DNA of 64,000 nt from Persicitalea jodogahamensis. Its GTDB lineage: Bacteria; Bacteroidota; Bacteroidia; Cytophagales; Spirosomataceae. Below the pieces are notes generated by a model, which ran no database searches, had not been told where the DNA came from, and saw only the letters and a list, made by a program, of their open reading frames with translations. Positions 27,941 to 37,130 of the stretch are shown in pieces. Numbering within the stretch: the stretch's first letter is position 1; every line of letters begins with the position of its first letter. Made by a program: the position numbers and the translations under genes. The stretch is from NCBI RefSeq assembly GCF_014651615.1, contig NZ_BMXF01000001.1, positions 1,831,731 through 1,895,730 on the forward strand, written 5' to 3'.

Positions 27941-28221
27941 CCCATAACGTATATAGATGCCAGAAAAAAATTATACAACCTGGGGAAACTTTGCTCCAGA
28001 AGAAAAAAAGGGTTTGCGTCTAACTAAGAAGTTGGAGCCATGCCGGGTTAAACAGATTTACCGATAGAAAAAGCAGTTTTTGCCCGGAAGGCAAATTTTC
28101 CCCGCCGTGCTTCCTCACTATGATTGAAGCTGGCAGGTAGTAAGGTATAAAAATTTAGGGTTTCAGGTTCATAATCGAATACTATTCAGCGATTATAAAT
28201 CTGGAACCTTAGCTTTTTTTG

Positions 28222-30912
28222 ATGAAACACCTTCTATGTATTTGCCTGTTTTTTTGCTCAATATTAACCCTCAATGCCCAGGTTCTTTACGTCAATGAGG
28301 TCATGGCCTCCAACGGGAATACCATCGTTGATGAATTGGGAGAACATGAAGATTGGGTGGAAATCTACAATCCCGGATCCAGCAGCGTAGACATTGGTGG
28401 GTATTACGTTTCCGACAAGCTCGATAACCTCACCAAGTACCGGCTGCCCGCAGGTGACCCCGCGACAGTTATTCCGGCAAATGGCTTCCTCATCCTTTGG
28501 GCAAGCGATGAACCTTCCAGGGGTACTTTGCATCTTCCTTTTAAGCTGTCGGCCGGTGGGGAGGCTTTTGCCATCACGGCCCCGGACGGCAACACGCTTA
28601 TCAATTCGCTTAGTTTTGACGAGCAGCAGACGGACATTTCCTACGGCCGGTATCCCGATGGTGCGGCCAATCTCTTTTTCTTTTCCGGGTCTACCCCCGG
28701 TGCCTCAAACAATACCGCTGCTCCCTACAATGAGGTACTGGCTGCGCCCGATTTCTCGGTGGCAGCGGGTTTCTACACCTCCGACGTTCAGCTCTCGATT
28801 GAAACGGATGCGCAGGACGCCACAATTTACTACACACTGGATGGCTCCGACCCATCGCCTGATCACGTGGGTGGAACTACCTACCAATACAAAAACAAGT
28901 ATGAAGAAAATCCGGGAGATATTCCGGGTGAACTACTGGCCCAATCGTTCGAATCGTATGTATACGAAAGTACCATCAGCTTGTCGGATCGCGCTGCTGA
29001 CCCCAACAAAATTTCGGAGATATCAACTACCTATGACAATGTCCCTGACTACTTCCCGGCGGCATCCCTCAATAAAGCCAATGTCGTTCGTGCCATTGTA
29101 GCCAAACCGGGGGCGCTGTCCAGCGAGATAGTCACGAAATCCTATTTCATCAATTCGCAGGGACGCTCGCGCTATACATTACCCGTAGTGTCCCTGGCAG
29201 TACAGGAGAACAAACTGTTTGACTATAATGACGGTATCTCCGTAGCCGGAGTAGCTTTTGACAACTGGCGAGCCGCCAATCCCAGTCAGGCTCCGATCGG
29301 TTTTGTAGATGCCAACTATTTGCGCCGGGGACGTGAAACCGAGATGGAAGGCAACTTCGAATACTATGACAGTGGCAATGAGCCTGGCCTGAACCAAAGG
29401 GTTGGTGTTCGTATCCATGGCGGGGCTTCGCGCGCGTATCCCCGCAAGGGGCTGCGGCTTTACGCCCGAAGTGAGTATGGGGAGTCGGAGTTCGAATACC
29501 CCTTTTTTCCTGAAAAACCCCGTGATTACTACAAGCGACTATTGCTGCGCAGTTCTGGCAGTGACTGGGATTTCTCCCTTTTTCGAGATGCCGTGGCGCA
29601 GCGGGTAGTTAGCCACCTGCCCTTCGACACGCAGGCCAGTCAGCCGTCTGTCCTGTTCCTGAATGGTGAGTATTGGGGGCTGCACAATTTGAGGGAGCGC
29701 CTCGATAAACATTATTTGGAAACTACCTACGGTGTGAATGCCGACAGCGTGGATATCCTGGAAAACAGACAGGAGGTGCAGGAAGGCGACAATGCCAGGT
29801 TCCTGGCACTTCTCGATTACCTGAATGCGAATTCACTGACTGATAGCGCGAATTTTGCCTATGTAGAGACGCAAATAGACCCGAAAAACTTTACTGATTA
29901 TCAGATTGCCGAGATCCATAGCGGCAACAACGACTGGGTTGACAACAATATAGAATACTGGCGTAAACAGACCAGCCAGTACGAACCCAATGCGCCTTAC
30001 GGTCACGATGGACGGTGGCGTTGGTTTATGTATGACCTCGACGAAGGCTACCGATTGTACAACAACGGAGTCGCCATTAATATCCTCGACCGGGCCACCA
30101 GTACCGAAAATGGCTATGAGAGCCAGACCCGGCTTCTGCGTAAAATGCTGGAAAATACCGATTACAGAAACTACTTCATCAACCGTTTTGCCGATCTGCT
30201 GAATACTACCTTCAAACCCAGCCGGATTGAGCGTTTTGTCAATGAGTACAAGGCTGAAATTGATCCGGAAATTGACGAACATATTGCGCGGTGGAACCAT
30301 CCCGGCAGTAGGGCTGAGTGGGAAAGCAACGTGGCGGAAACCATCACTTTTGCCCAGGAGCGGCCAGCCTACGTTCGTAGCCACATCAGGGAAAAATTCG
30401 GGCTGCCTGCTCAGCACGACCTTACCCTTGGCGTATCGGATGTGATGAGCGGATATGTGCGCGTCAACACCGTAGACCTGGTGCCCGCCACCCCCGGCGT
30501 CGAGGAGAGTACTTACCCCTGGACCGGTATTTATTTTCAGGATGTCCCCATAACGCTGACGGCTCACTCAAAGTCGGGCCACACTTTTTCCTATTGGCAG
30601 GAAGGCGGGACGACGATTTCTACCGATTCCACATTGGTTTTACCGTCGCTTACCGAAGCCCGGACAATCACGGCAATTTTCGACGGGCAGTCAGACTGTC
30701 GGGGTGATTGCCGTAGTCTTAGCTCCGGCAACTGGAACGAGGCCAGTCGCTGGTCGTGCGGCCATGTACCGCTGGCATGCGAAGCCGTTGTCATTTCGGA
30801 AGGCCATACCATTGCGCTGCCAACGGGAATTGCAAAGGCGAAATCAGTGGAAATCGAAAACGGCGCGTTGCTGGATATGGGTGACGATGCCTCGTTGCAA
30901 CTAGGCAATTAA
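28222..30912 (+). CDS. Secreted CotH-kinase-family protein with lamin-tail and chitobiase-like domains
   Basis: 896 residues from the ATG at 28222 (a TTG three bases earlier is not used). Signal peptide to 20; lamin-tail domain ~21-150 (EVMASNGNTIVDELGEHEDWVEIYN); chitobiase C-terminal-like ~172-310 (ATIYYTLDGSDPS); CotH ~318-720 with RIHGGASRAYPRKGLRLYAR, LRSSGSDWDFSLFRD, YWGLHNLRERLD and the acidic FMYDLDEG; an InlB-type repeat ~750-825 (GHTFSYWQEGG...ITAIFDG); and a C-terminal module ~832-896 shared with the other CotH protein. CotH proteins are atypical secreted kinases; substrate unknown. Export and a surface role are inferred. Confidence 0.85.
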   Translation: MKHLLCICLFFCSILTLNAQVLYVNEVMASNGNTIVDELGEHEDWVEIYNPGSSSVDIGGYYVSDKLDNLTKYRLPAGDPATVIPANGFLILWASDEPSRGTLHLPFKLSAGGEAFAITAPDGNTLINSLSFDEQQTDISYGRYPDGAANLFFFSGSTPGASNNTAAPYNEVLAAPDFSVAAGFYTSDVQLSIETDAQDATIYYTLDGSDPSPDHVGGTTYQYKNKYEENPGDIPGELLAQSFESYVYESTISLSDRAADPNKISEISTTYDNVPDYFPAASLNKANVVRAIVAKPGALSSEIVTKSYFINSQGRSRYTLPVVSLAVQENKLFDYNDGISVAGVAFDNWRAANPSQAPIGFVDANYLRRGRETEMEGNFEYYDSGNEPGLNQRVGVRIHGGASRAYPRKGLRLYARSEYGESEFEYPFFPEKPRDYYKRLLLRSSGSDWDFSLFRDAVAQRVVSHLPFDTQASQPSVLFLNGEYWGLHNLRERLDKHYLETTYGVNADSVDILENRQEVQEGDNARFLALLDYLNANSLTDSANFAYVETQIDPKNFTDYQIAEIHSGNNDWVDNNIEYWRKQTSQYEPNAPYGHDGRWRWFMYDLDEGYRLYNNGVAINILDRATSTENGYESQTRLLRKMLENTDYRNYFINRFADLLNTTFKPSRIERFVNEYKAEIDPEIDEHIARWNHPGSRAEWESNVAETITFAQERPAYVRSHIREKFGLPAQHDLTLGVSDVMSGYVRVNTVDLVPATPGVEESTYPWTGIYFQDVPITLTAHSKSGHTFSYWQEGGTTISTDSTLVLPSLTEARTITAIFDGQSDCRGDCRSLSSGNWNEASRWSCGHVPLACEAVVISEGHTIALPTGIAKAKSVEIENGALLDMGDDASLQLGN

Positions 30913-30940
30913 CCAAGAAGAAAGCACCCTGCGCACACAC

Positions 30941-32158
30941 TTACTTTTTTCTGAAATTTTTGATTTTGTGAAACGTCAGAAAATTGGCGTCATGGTATCG
31001 GTACGCCCCGTCCAGTCCGTCATCGAAGGCGGTTCTTGATAAAAACAAAATGTCTTTACCCGAAAACAGCCAGTCAACGTACTGAAAGCCGTGGTAGGTC
31101 ACATCAGGGTGCGACAAAAGTATCTTGTGAAAATTCCAGGTTTTCAAATCCGGGGAACTGAACAACGCCAGCGTATTTCTGATGCTCGCCGGATTTTTTT
31201 CCTGGTTTGCTGCTTTCACTTCTTCGGGAATATCATTGCTGAGCGTCCAATAGAGTTTTGATTTCGGATCGTAGCGGATGGTGAATTTCTTACTGCCGCC
31301 CGGAAAAGGCCGGAAATCAGCATCGCGGTCGAAAGTAGCGGTTTTCCCGTCGGAGCTGATCCGCACGAAGGCTGCTTTTTCCTCCATCGTACTACGATCA
31401 TCGACGCGCAGGACATCCCACATTGCGCCGTCCGGCCCCAGCACAGCATTTCCTTCCAGCCAGCCGTTGAAGTTTCCGTCGAGGTAAGTCGAATCGTACC
31501 GCATGATGTTGGATGAGGTCCAGTTGGCGGCCACCATCGGGTCGGCGTCCAGCGGAATGGACATCATGAACGCGCTGTACCGCTTGCCCCACACTTTGGG
31601 CGGCCCGTGGGCGTCTTCCATCGCCCGCCAAAGGCGGCCGTCGTGAACCAGGAAAGGCACGGGAGCGCAATGGTATTCTCCGGCTTTCAGCAACCCGTTT
31701 TTCTCGTCAGTCGGGTTGGTCCAGGTACTTCCTCCATCGGTAGAATGGCGAATGATGGTATTGCCGTGGTGACGGTTGGTGCCAAAGAGGTATAAACTAC
31801 CCTGATGCACCAGCAACTTTGACCAGAACTGTCCGTCGATCTCGCTGACTTGCCGCCAGGTTTTTCCCTTGTCCGTCGAGCGGTAAATCCGCGACACCGC
31901 CGAGGTGTGCTCCGTGGAATTGGGGCCGAAGAAGTCGTGCGATGCCACGTAATCGCCATTGGGTAAAACTGCCAGACTAGGCGAACCGATGTACTGCTTA
32001 GAGGAAGCCGGCTGGTGCGCCACAACGCTTCCCGGCGGAAGACTAAGGTTGGGTTGCTGAGCAAGCAAAGGATTGAGCGCTGCCTGAATCATCAGTATGA
32101 CCAATAGCATCGTTTGGGTCACTTGCTTGCGGTGGATCGAAGACCGGCTCTTTTTCAT
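30941..32158 (-). CDS. Secreted sialidase-superfamily (BNR) protein
   Basis: 405 residues from the ATG at 32158, where a signal peptide begins (basic KKSRSSIHRK then a hydrophobic core, ending PLLAQ). The open frame continues to 32320, but that extension is Cys/His-rich and signal-less, so it is rejected. Two clear Asp-boxes (STDKGKTW, STDGGSTW) and the propeller features SPSLAVLPNGDYVASHD and GAMWDVLRVD place it in the sialidase fold. Whether it has a full sialidase active site is not clear; many Bacteroidota members act on other sugars. It lies between the two CotH genes, convergent with the first and divergent from the second. Confidence 0.75.
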   Translation of the reverse strand: MKKSRSSIHRKQVTQTMLLVILMIQAALNPLLAQQPNLSLPPGSVVAHQPASSKQYIGSPSLAVLPNGDYVASHDFFGPNSTEHTSAVSRIYRSTDKGKTWRQVSEIDGQFWSKLLVHQGSLYLFGTNRHHGNTIIRHSTDGGSTWTNPTDEKNGLLKAGEYHCAPVPFLVHDGRLWRAMEDAHGPPKVWGKRYSAFMMSIPLDADPMVAANWTSSNIMRYDSTYLDGNFNGWLEGNAVLGPDGAMWDVLRVDDRSTMEEKAAFVRISSDGKTATFDRDADFRPFPGGSKKFTIRYDPKSKLYWTLSNDIPEEVKAANQEKNPASIRNTLALFSSPDLKTWNFHKILLSHPDVTYHGFQYVDWLFSGKDILFLSRTAFDDGLDGAYRYHDANFLTFHKIKNFRKK

Positions 32159-32461
32159 GAAAGTACTTGGAGTGACCTCTTCGGAAGAGGGTGATGATTG
32201 ATGTTTCATTTCTGCGTTTGGAACGCCTGGAAAGGGGGCTTTGCAACAATGGTGCAGGTGGGCAACAGTAGCATAAGTTCTTGTTTTTGAATTTGTAACG
32301 CTAGTGATTGTGATTGGCACAGTAGAGGTAGTGACGAAAAAGCGTAAAGGGTAGGTTTACTCCCGAGACTGACTCCCGGCCCATAGCTTACCTATTGACT
32401 CCTGAACGGATATAGTTTTTTCTGGAACGAGTACCATCCTTTATCCTCAAAAAGCACCAAA
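32159..32461. other. Divergent intergenic region (303 bp) between sialidase-like and second CotH gene
   Basis: Probably carries both promoters. On the minus strand TACTGTTG near 32265 is a one-mismatch -7 element. No convincing plus-strand -7/-33 pair. A short direct repeat GACTCCCG flanks 32360-32390. No gene seen. Confidence 0.35.
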
Positions 32462-34246
32462 ATGAAAACTTTACTCGTATCATTTGTGATCGTCAGCCCG
32501 TTCGCCACCTCATTGGCACAATCAATTCCCACTTCCTCCAACCTTCCCATTGTCATTGTTAGGACCAATGGACAGTCCATCATGGATGAACCTAAGGTAA
32601 TGGCCGACATGGGAATCATTTACAATGGAGCCGGGGTGAGGAACCGCATCACTGACCCCCTCAACCATTACAATGGGAAAGTTGGGATCGAGTTCCGGGG
32701 AAATACGTCGCAGAATGCGGCCAAGAAATCCTTCGGATTCGAAACCAGGAATGCCGACAGTTCTAATTACAATGTATCGCTGTTGGGAATGCCCGAGGAA
32801 AACGATTGGGTACTGTTCAATTCTTATGACGACGAGACATACATGCGCGACGTGATGACGCATTCCTTAGTGAGGAAGACCGGCCGCTACTCCACGCGAA
32901 CTGCATTCGTTGAACTTTTTATTACGTCTGACGACTCACTTGAATACGAGGATTACCGCGGGATTTATGTCCTGATGGAAAGGATAAAGCAGGATAAAAA
33001 CCGGGTTGATATTTCTAAGCTGGAATACAAAGACAGTATCGGAAATGCCCTGACGGGCGGCTATATCGTGAAAATCGATCACCACGTGGGCAATCCCGGT
33101 CCGGTTTGGGAGTCACAGTACCCCAACGAGTGCGGCGATTTCCGGACCGATTTTGAACTGCATGAACCCAAGGATGAGGATGTCCACCCTGCGCATCTGA
33201 CTTATATTCAGAACTATATTCATCAGTTCGAGACGGCTCTACTTAGCCCCAATTTTGCCGATCCGGATCTGGGATACCAAAAGTACGCCGATGTGGCCAG
33301 TTTCGTCGATTATTTCCTTTTTTCGGAAGTCGTCCGTTCGGCGGACGCTTATAGCCACAGCACTTATCTATACAAAAATCGGGATAGCAAAGGCGGGAAG
33401 CTGGTAATGGGACCGCTGTGGGATTACAATTCTTCCACCGGCAACACACCCTACAACTTCTGCGCTGCCAACGACACCACAGGCTGGCAGTACCAAAGCC
33501 AGCGGCTCTGCCGGGTGGACCGCAAGCAGCCATTCTGGTGGAAGCGCTTGCTCGATGATCCGGCATTTGTGGCCCAGGTACAAGCAAGGTGGAATATCCT
33601 GCGCTCCGACATTCTGAAAACATCCAATGTCGTGGCAATGATCGACCAGAATAGGGCTATCGTCGCCGAGGCCCAGCCCCGTGATTATGAGCGGTGGAAT
33701 GTGGTGGGTGAGCGAGGTGCTTTCCCCGCCGAAATAGATTATCTGAAAGAATGGCTGACCAAACGGATGAGATGGATGGATCGCAATATTCCGCAGTTAG
33801 GGAATTATATCCGTGTCTCCAGTGCAACACCGCCTCCCATCACTTGTGAAAGTCCGGTCCAGCTTTCCACCTATACGGGTAAGCAACTGACTTACCAGTG
33901 GAACCTGAACGGCAGCCCTGTCCCGGGTGCCGTCAATAACTCCATCATGGCGCATGAACCGGGTAGTTATACAGTGAATGTAACATTGGCGAACGATTGC
34001 TACACCGAAACGCTCACGACCAATCCCCTCAACCGGATCGTGAAGAGCTTGCAAAATGGAGACTGGAATCAAACTACCACCTGGTCGTGTCAGACCGTAC
34101 CCACTTCGCTGGATACAGTCATCATTCAGTCGGGCCATGTCGTTGATATTCCTCAGTCTTTTCAGGCATCCGCCGCAAGCGTCAGTCTGGAAATGGCAGC
34201 CCGGATCAACCAGCAACTTAACGGTAGCCTGCTACTGGGAAATTAG
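32462..34246 (+). CDS. Secreted CotH-kinase-family protein with Ig-like and shared C-terminal module
   Basis: 594 residues. Signal peptide to 19; CotH domain ~28-450 with GIEFRGNTSQNAAKKSFGFETR, FNSYDDETYMRDVMTH, YRGIYVLMERIKQDKNRVDI and VMGPLWDYNSSTGN (the acidic site expected for CotH). An Ig/PKD-like domain ~460-525 follows (LTYQWNLNGSPV, GSYTVNVTL), then a ~65-residue end module (LQNGDWNQTTTWSC...VIIQSGHVVDIP...LLLGN) homologous to the end of the CotH protein at 28.2-30.9 kb. It lacks that protein's lamin-tail and chitobiase domains. Its last 15 bp overlap the convergent STN-protein gene. Confidence 0.85.
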   Translation: MKTLLVSFVIVSPFATSLAQSIPTSSNLPIVIVRTNGQSIMDEPKVMADMGIIYNGAGVRNRITDPLNHYNGKVGIEFRGNTSQNAAKKSFGFETRNADSSNYNVSLLGMPEENDWVLFNSYDDETYMRDVMTHSLVRKTGRYSTRTAFVELFITSDDSLEYEDYRGIYVLMERIKQDKNRVDISKLEYKDSIGNALTGGYIVKIDHHVGNPGPVWESQYPNECGDFRTDFELHEPKDEDVHPAHLTYIQNYIHQFETALLSPNFADPDLGYQKYADVASFVDYFLFSEVVRSADAYSHSTYLYKNRDSKGGKLVMGPLWDYNSSTGNTPYNFCAANDTTGWQYQSQRLCRVDRKQPFWWKRLLDDPAFVAQVQARWNILRSDILKTSNVVAMIDQNRAIVAEAQPRDYERWNVVGERGAFPAEIDYLKEWLTKRMRWMDRNIPQLGNYIRVSSATPPPITCESPVQLSTYTGKQLTYQWNLNGSPVPGAVNNSIMAHEPGSYTVNVTLANDCYTETLTTNPLNRIVKSLQNGDWNQTTTWSCQTVPTSLDTVIIQSGHVVDIPQSFQASAASVSLEMAARINQQLNGSLLLGN

Positions 34247-36148
34247 TGCCAGGTTTGGCCGATTGCACAAGCGCAATCCAGCCTGGAAGCCAATCCAGCC
34301 GTACGCACTGCCCTCACCGTTGCTGTCCGTGCTCACAAGGACCGACGTAAAATTATTCTCGTTTCCTTTCAGCAATCCAGTGTAAGGAGAAAAAAGCAGA
34401 TTAAGCGATGGGCCCACCGTCAGTGCGAGTCGGGGGCTGATTTTCCGTTCCAGGTTCAGCGACAGCCGGGTATGTACGGCGTAAGGAGCTTTCAGGAATT
34501 TTTTCTCCAAAGCTACCCGACTGGCCACAAAATTCAGGTCAAGCATCCATTTTCGGGCGTCGCCTCTGTTTCGGCTACCCAGGTAACGGGCTGTGCCAAT
34601 CCCGTAACCGATGCTGCCGAAAGGTTTATCGGGCATAAAAGCGTTGGTACCCAGCGTAAGGATATTATAAAATTTTCTTACCCCGGTTTTGAAGGTGATG
34701 TTACCGTAATTCAGTTCGTCCGTCGTGAGTTCCAGCCGTCGGTAGCCATTGATTCTGACGTAGCTAAAATATCCAAACGGCACCGTAGCCGACGAGTCGG
34801 CGTAGTTGACAAAGCCTATCTGGTGGCCGCTGCGCACCCGGTTGGCGACATTCAGAGCTCCAAAAAGCTGCCAACCTTCAAGTACCCCTCCGGCCACGTT
34901 GATGCTCCCCAGCTGGACACCCTGAAAATCACCGGCGGTGATGTTGAGGGCCGTGGCGGTCTGGAAACCGACAAAATCACCAATGACCAGGTTGGCCATG
35001 CCTGCCGCCTGGACGCCTTTGACGTCACGTCCCACTACATTGGCCACGCCAGCCGCCTGAAAGCAACAAACATCACCCCTCACCAGATTGAAGCCCAGTC
35101 CCGCCTCCGCCATGTCCACGCCCAGCGAATACCCCGCCAGCAGATTGAGCGAAAAGTCGTTTACCACGTTGCCGCTCAACTCGCGGTTGGTACCGATGAA
35201 GGGCATGATTGATGCCTGAAACGGACGGTGCAAGGAGTCCTGTATATTGTCGACGTGAATGGCCTGTCGGGTAGTCGAAAGCGCATACACCAGGCCGTCG
35301 CGCAGATCTTTCAAACTTTCGGCCAGCGTCGCTTTCTCTTTACGCTGGATGGGAATGATACTGTCCGGGTCGGGAATCGGGGCGACCACCACAACAGGAA
35401 TTTCGATTTGTGGGCGTGATGAGTCCGTTCTGACGACGATTCTGGGTTCGCGGGGAGCGATGACTTTGATTGTATCGCGCAAAGTAAGCCGTGGCATTTG
35501 CGGAACCAGATAGATGGGAAAGTACTCGTTGCTGCGCGAAGCGATGTTCACCGACTTTCCGGCGTACTCTTCCTTACGTACTTCAAGCCGTAAGTTTTCT
35601 GTTTGGGCGGGTAGTTTTATCTTATAGTACCCATACTTATTGCTTACGGCAGAGGCCAGTGTCACGGGTTCGTAAATACTGGCGTTGGGTAGTTTCTCGC
35701 CAGTCGTTTCGTCGATCACATAACCGTTGAGGTAGAAGGCCTCAGGTAGTTTCTCCGCCACTTCCGGTGCTTTTTGCAGAATAATGTACTTGCGGCGCTC
35801 CTTGAAAAGTACCTTGCCATCGAACAGCACATTCAGGATTTCCCGCACGGACTGATTGCTGGCGTTCAGCGATACCCGGCTCCCGACAGGAATGGCGTCG
35901 GGACTGTAGGAAAAGCTGAATCCGCCCTTGCCGGCAATCTGACGCAGGACTTCATCCATCCGCTCATTGCTCACGCGGAGGGTGATTTTGGTTTCTAATA
36001 AGGAAGAGCCTTGTGCGTGAGCAGCCTGGATAGACAGGCAACAAAGCATCACCAGTAAAATGGACCTTAGAGAGGGGGATTTTTTCAAAACGTCGGGAAA
36101 ATAAAAAACAGCACAGACCCTACCGACAACCCGGCCCGTCGAACACAT
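34232..36148 (-). CDS. STN-domain surface protein with repeats and barrel-like C-terminus
   Basis: 638 residues from the ATG at 36148. A TTG at 36088 would begin exactly at the signal peptide (LKKSPSLRSILLV...AAHAQ) and may be the real start. STN (secretin/TonB short N-terminal) domain ~52-125; carboxypeptidase-regulatory-like domain ~139-215 (YLNGYVIDETTGEKLPNASIYEP); linker; about five ~20-residue repeats ~345-450 (FQAAGVANVVGRDVKGVQAAG pattern); then amphipathic strands to the end, suggesting an outer-membrane barrel. It lacks a TonB plug. Third gene of the sigma - FecR - STN operon, overlapping fecR by 29 bp, so it sits where a TonB receptor normally would; a signal-input role is inferred. 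Confidence 0.75.
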   Translation of the reverse strand: MCSTGRVVGRVCAVFYFPDVLKKSPSLRSILLVMLCCLSIQAAHAQGSSLLETKITLRVSNERMDEVLRQIAGKGGFSFSYSPDAIPVGSRVSLNASNQSVREILNVLFDGKVLFKERRKYIILQKAPEVAEKLPEAFYLNGYVIDETTGEKLPNASIYEPVTLASAVSNKYGYYKIKLPAQTENLRLEVRKEEYAGKSVNIASRSNEYFPIYLVPQMPRLTLRDTIKVIAPREPRIVVRTDSSRPQIEIPVVVVAPIPDPDSIIPIQRKEKATLAESLKDLRDGLVYALSTTRQAIHVDNIQDSLHRPFQASIMPFIGTNRELSGNVVNDFSLNLLAGYSLGVDMAEAGLGFNLVRGDVCCFQAAGVANVVGRDVKGVQAAGMANLVIGDFVGFQTATALNITAGDFQGVQLGSINVAGGVLEGWQLFGALNVANRVRSGHQIGFVNYADSSATVPFGYFSYVRINGYRRLELTTDELNYGNITFKTGVRKFYNILTLGTNAFMPDKPFGSIGYGIGTARYLGSRNRGDARKWMLDLNFVASRVALEKKFLKAPYAVHTRLSLNLERKISPRLALTVGPSLNLLFSPYTGLLKGNENNFTSVLVSTDSNGEGSAYGWIGFQAGLRLCNRPNLALISQ

Positions 36149-37130
36149 ATGAATTGCCTTTCTTGCTAACAGTCATGTTGATAGACTCTGCGATAATGGA
36201 CAGCGTTGCATCCAGGCTTTCACCTTCGTAGCGTCCCGTCAGGCGACATTCGGCCAGAGCTTCGTCGGCAAGTTTCACTTCGGCGTGATAGCCCTGGCTC
36301 AGCGACTTCACCACTTCGCCAAGCTGGGCTGCCCGAAAGTCATAAACCCCGGTGCCATAGGCCGCGGCGTTGGGATTGGCGGATAACGTGACAAATGCCG
36401 TGTCGGACTGCACCTCGACGCCTTCGCCGGGCAGCAGTTCCATCACTTTTACCGATTTGCGTACCTCTACCTTGCCACTTTTTACGTCCACACGCACCGC
36501 TTCGTCGTATGCTTTTACATTGAACGAGGTTCCCACCACTTTGATTTCGGTACCGTTTGCCTGAATAATGAACGGGTGCATGGCGTCGGGTACTACGTCG
36601 AAAAATGCCTCACCTTCCAGGCTGACCGAGCGGCTGTCTCCTGCCAGCCCCTCAGGGAAAGTGAGCGTCGAGTTATAGTTCAGGAGTACTTTCGTCCCGT
36701 CGGGCAGCACTTCTTCGAGGGTATTTTCCTGCGTACTGACCGACATCATTTTCGGGCTTTGGGTATTGTAGAAATAAAACCAACCAAAGCCCACCGCCAG
36801 CAAAGCGACTACCGCAGCGGCCCACATCGCAGGCGAAAAGCGCCGACGGGCCGGGAGTGGTAACGTCTCTGCTTCGGCTACGTCAGGTACTTCATTACCC
36901 TGCATCTTTGACCGCACTTTTTCCCAGGCAGCATTGGTATCGATGGCAGGCTGCTGACTGCCCATCATCCCACTGCGTGCCCAAAGCTTGCGGTACCCTT
37001 TGAGTTCATCCAGGTGGTCCGGCGAGGCATCGAGCCACGCCTGCACTTGCTCGATTTCCTCGCGCGTAGCCGTGCTGGCCAGGTAGCGGGCCAGGAGGTC
37101 GTCGGATAGGATAGGAGTAGAGTTGTTCAA
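36120..37130 (-). CDS. FecR-family anti-sigma factor
   Basis: 336 residues, starting with TTG at 37130 overlapping the sigma factor's TGA by four bases (translational coupling). N-terminal cytoplasmic helical part ~1-95 (LLARYLASTATREEIEQVQAWLD), transmembrane helix ~101-121, periplasmic FecR domain ~130-230 (TLEEVLPDGTKVLLNYNSTLTFPE, EGEAFFDVVPD) and C-terminal DUF4974 ~265-332 (FRAAQLGEVVKSLSQGYHAEV). The family holds the ECF sigma factor at the inner membrane and receives a signal from an outer-membrane protein carrying an STN domain. That partner is probably the STN protein directly downstream. Confidence 0.9.
   Translation of the reverse strand: MNNSTPILSDDLLARYLASTATREEIEQVQAWLDASPDHLDELKGYRKLWARSGMMGSQQPAIDTNAAWEKVRSKMQGNEVPDVAEAETLPLPARRRFSPAMWAAAVVALLAVGFGWFYFYNTQSPKMMSVSTQENTLEEVLPDGTKVLLNYNSTLTFPEGLAGDSRSVSLEGEAFFDVVPDAMHPFIIQANGTEIKVVGTSFNVKAYDEAVRVDVKSGKVEVRKSVKVMELLPGEGVEVQSDTAFVTLSANPNAAAYGTGVYDFRAAQLGEVVKSLSQGYHAEVKLADEALAECRLTGRYEGESLDATLSIIAESINMTVSKKGNSYVFDGPGCR

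Noticed and set aside
34472-35212. Plus-strand frame opposite the STN protein
   Set aside because: Antisense to a protein with clear STN and repeat pattern; no own start context.
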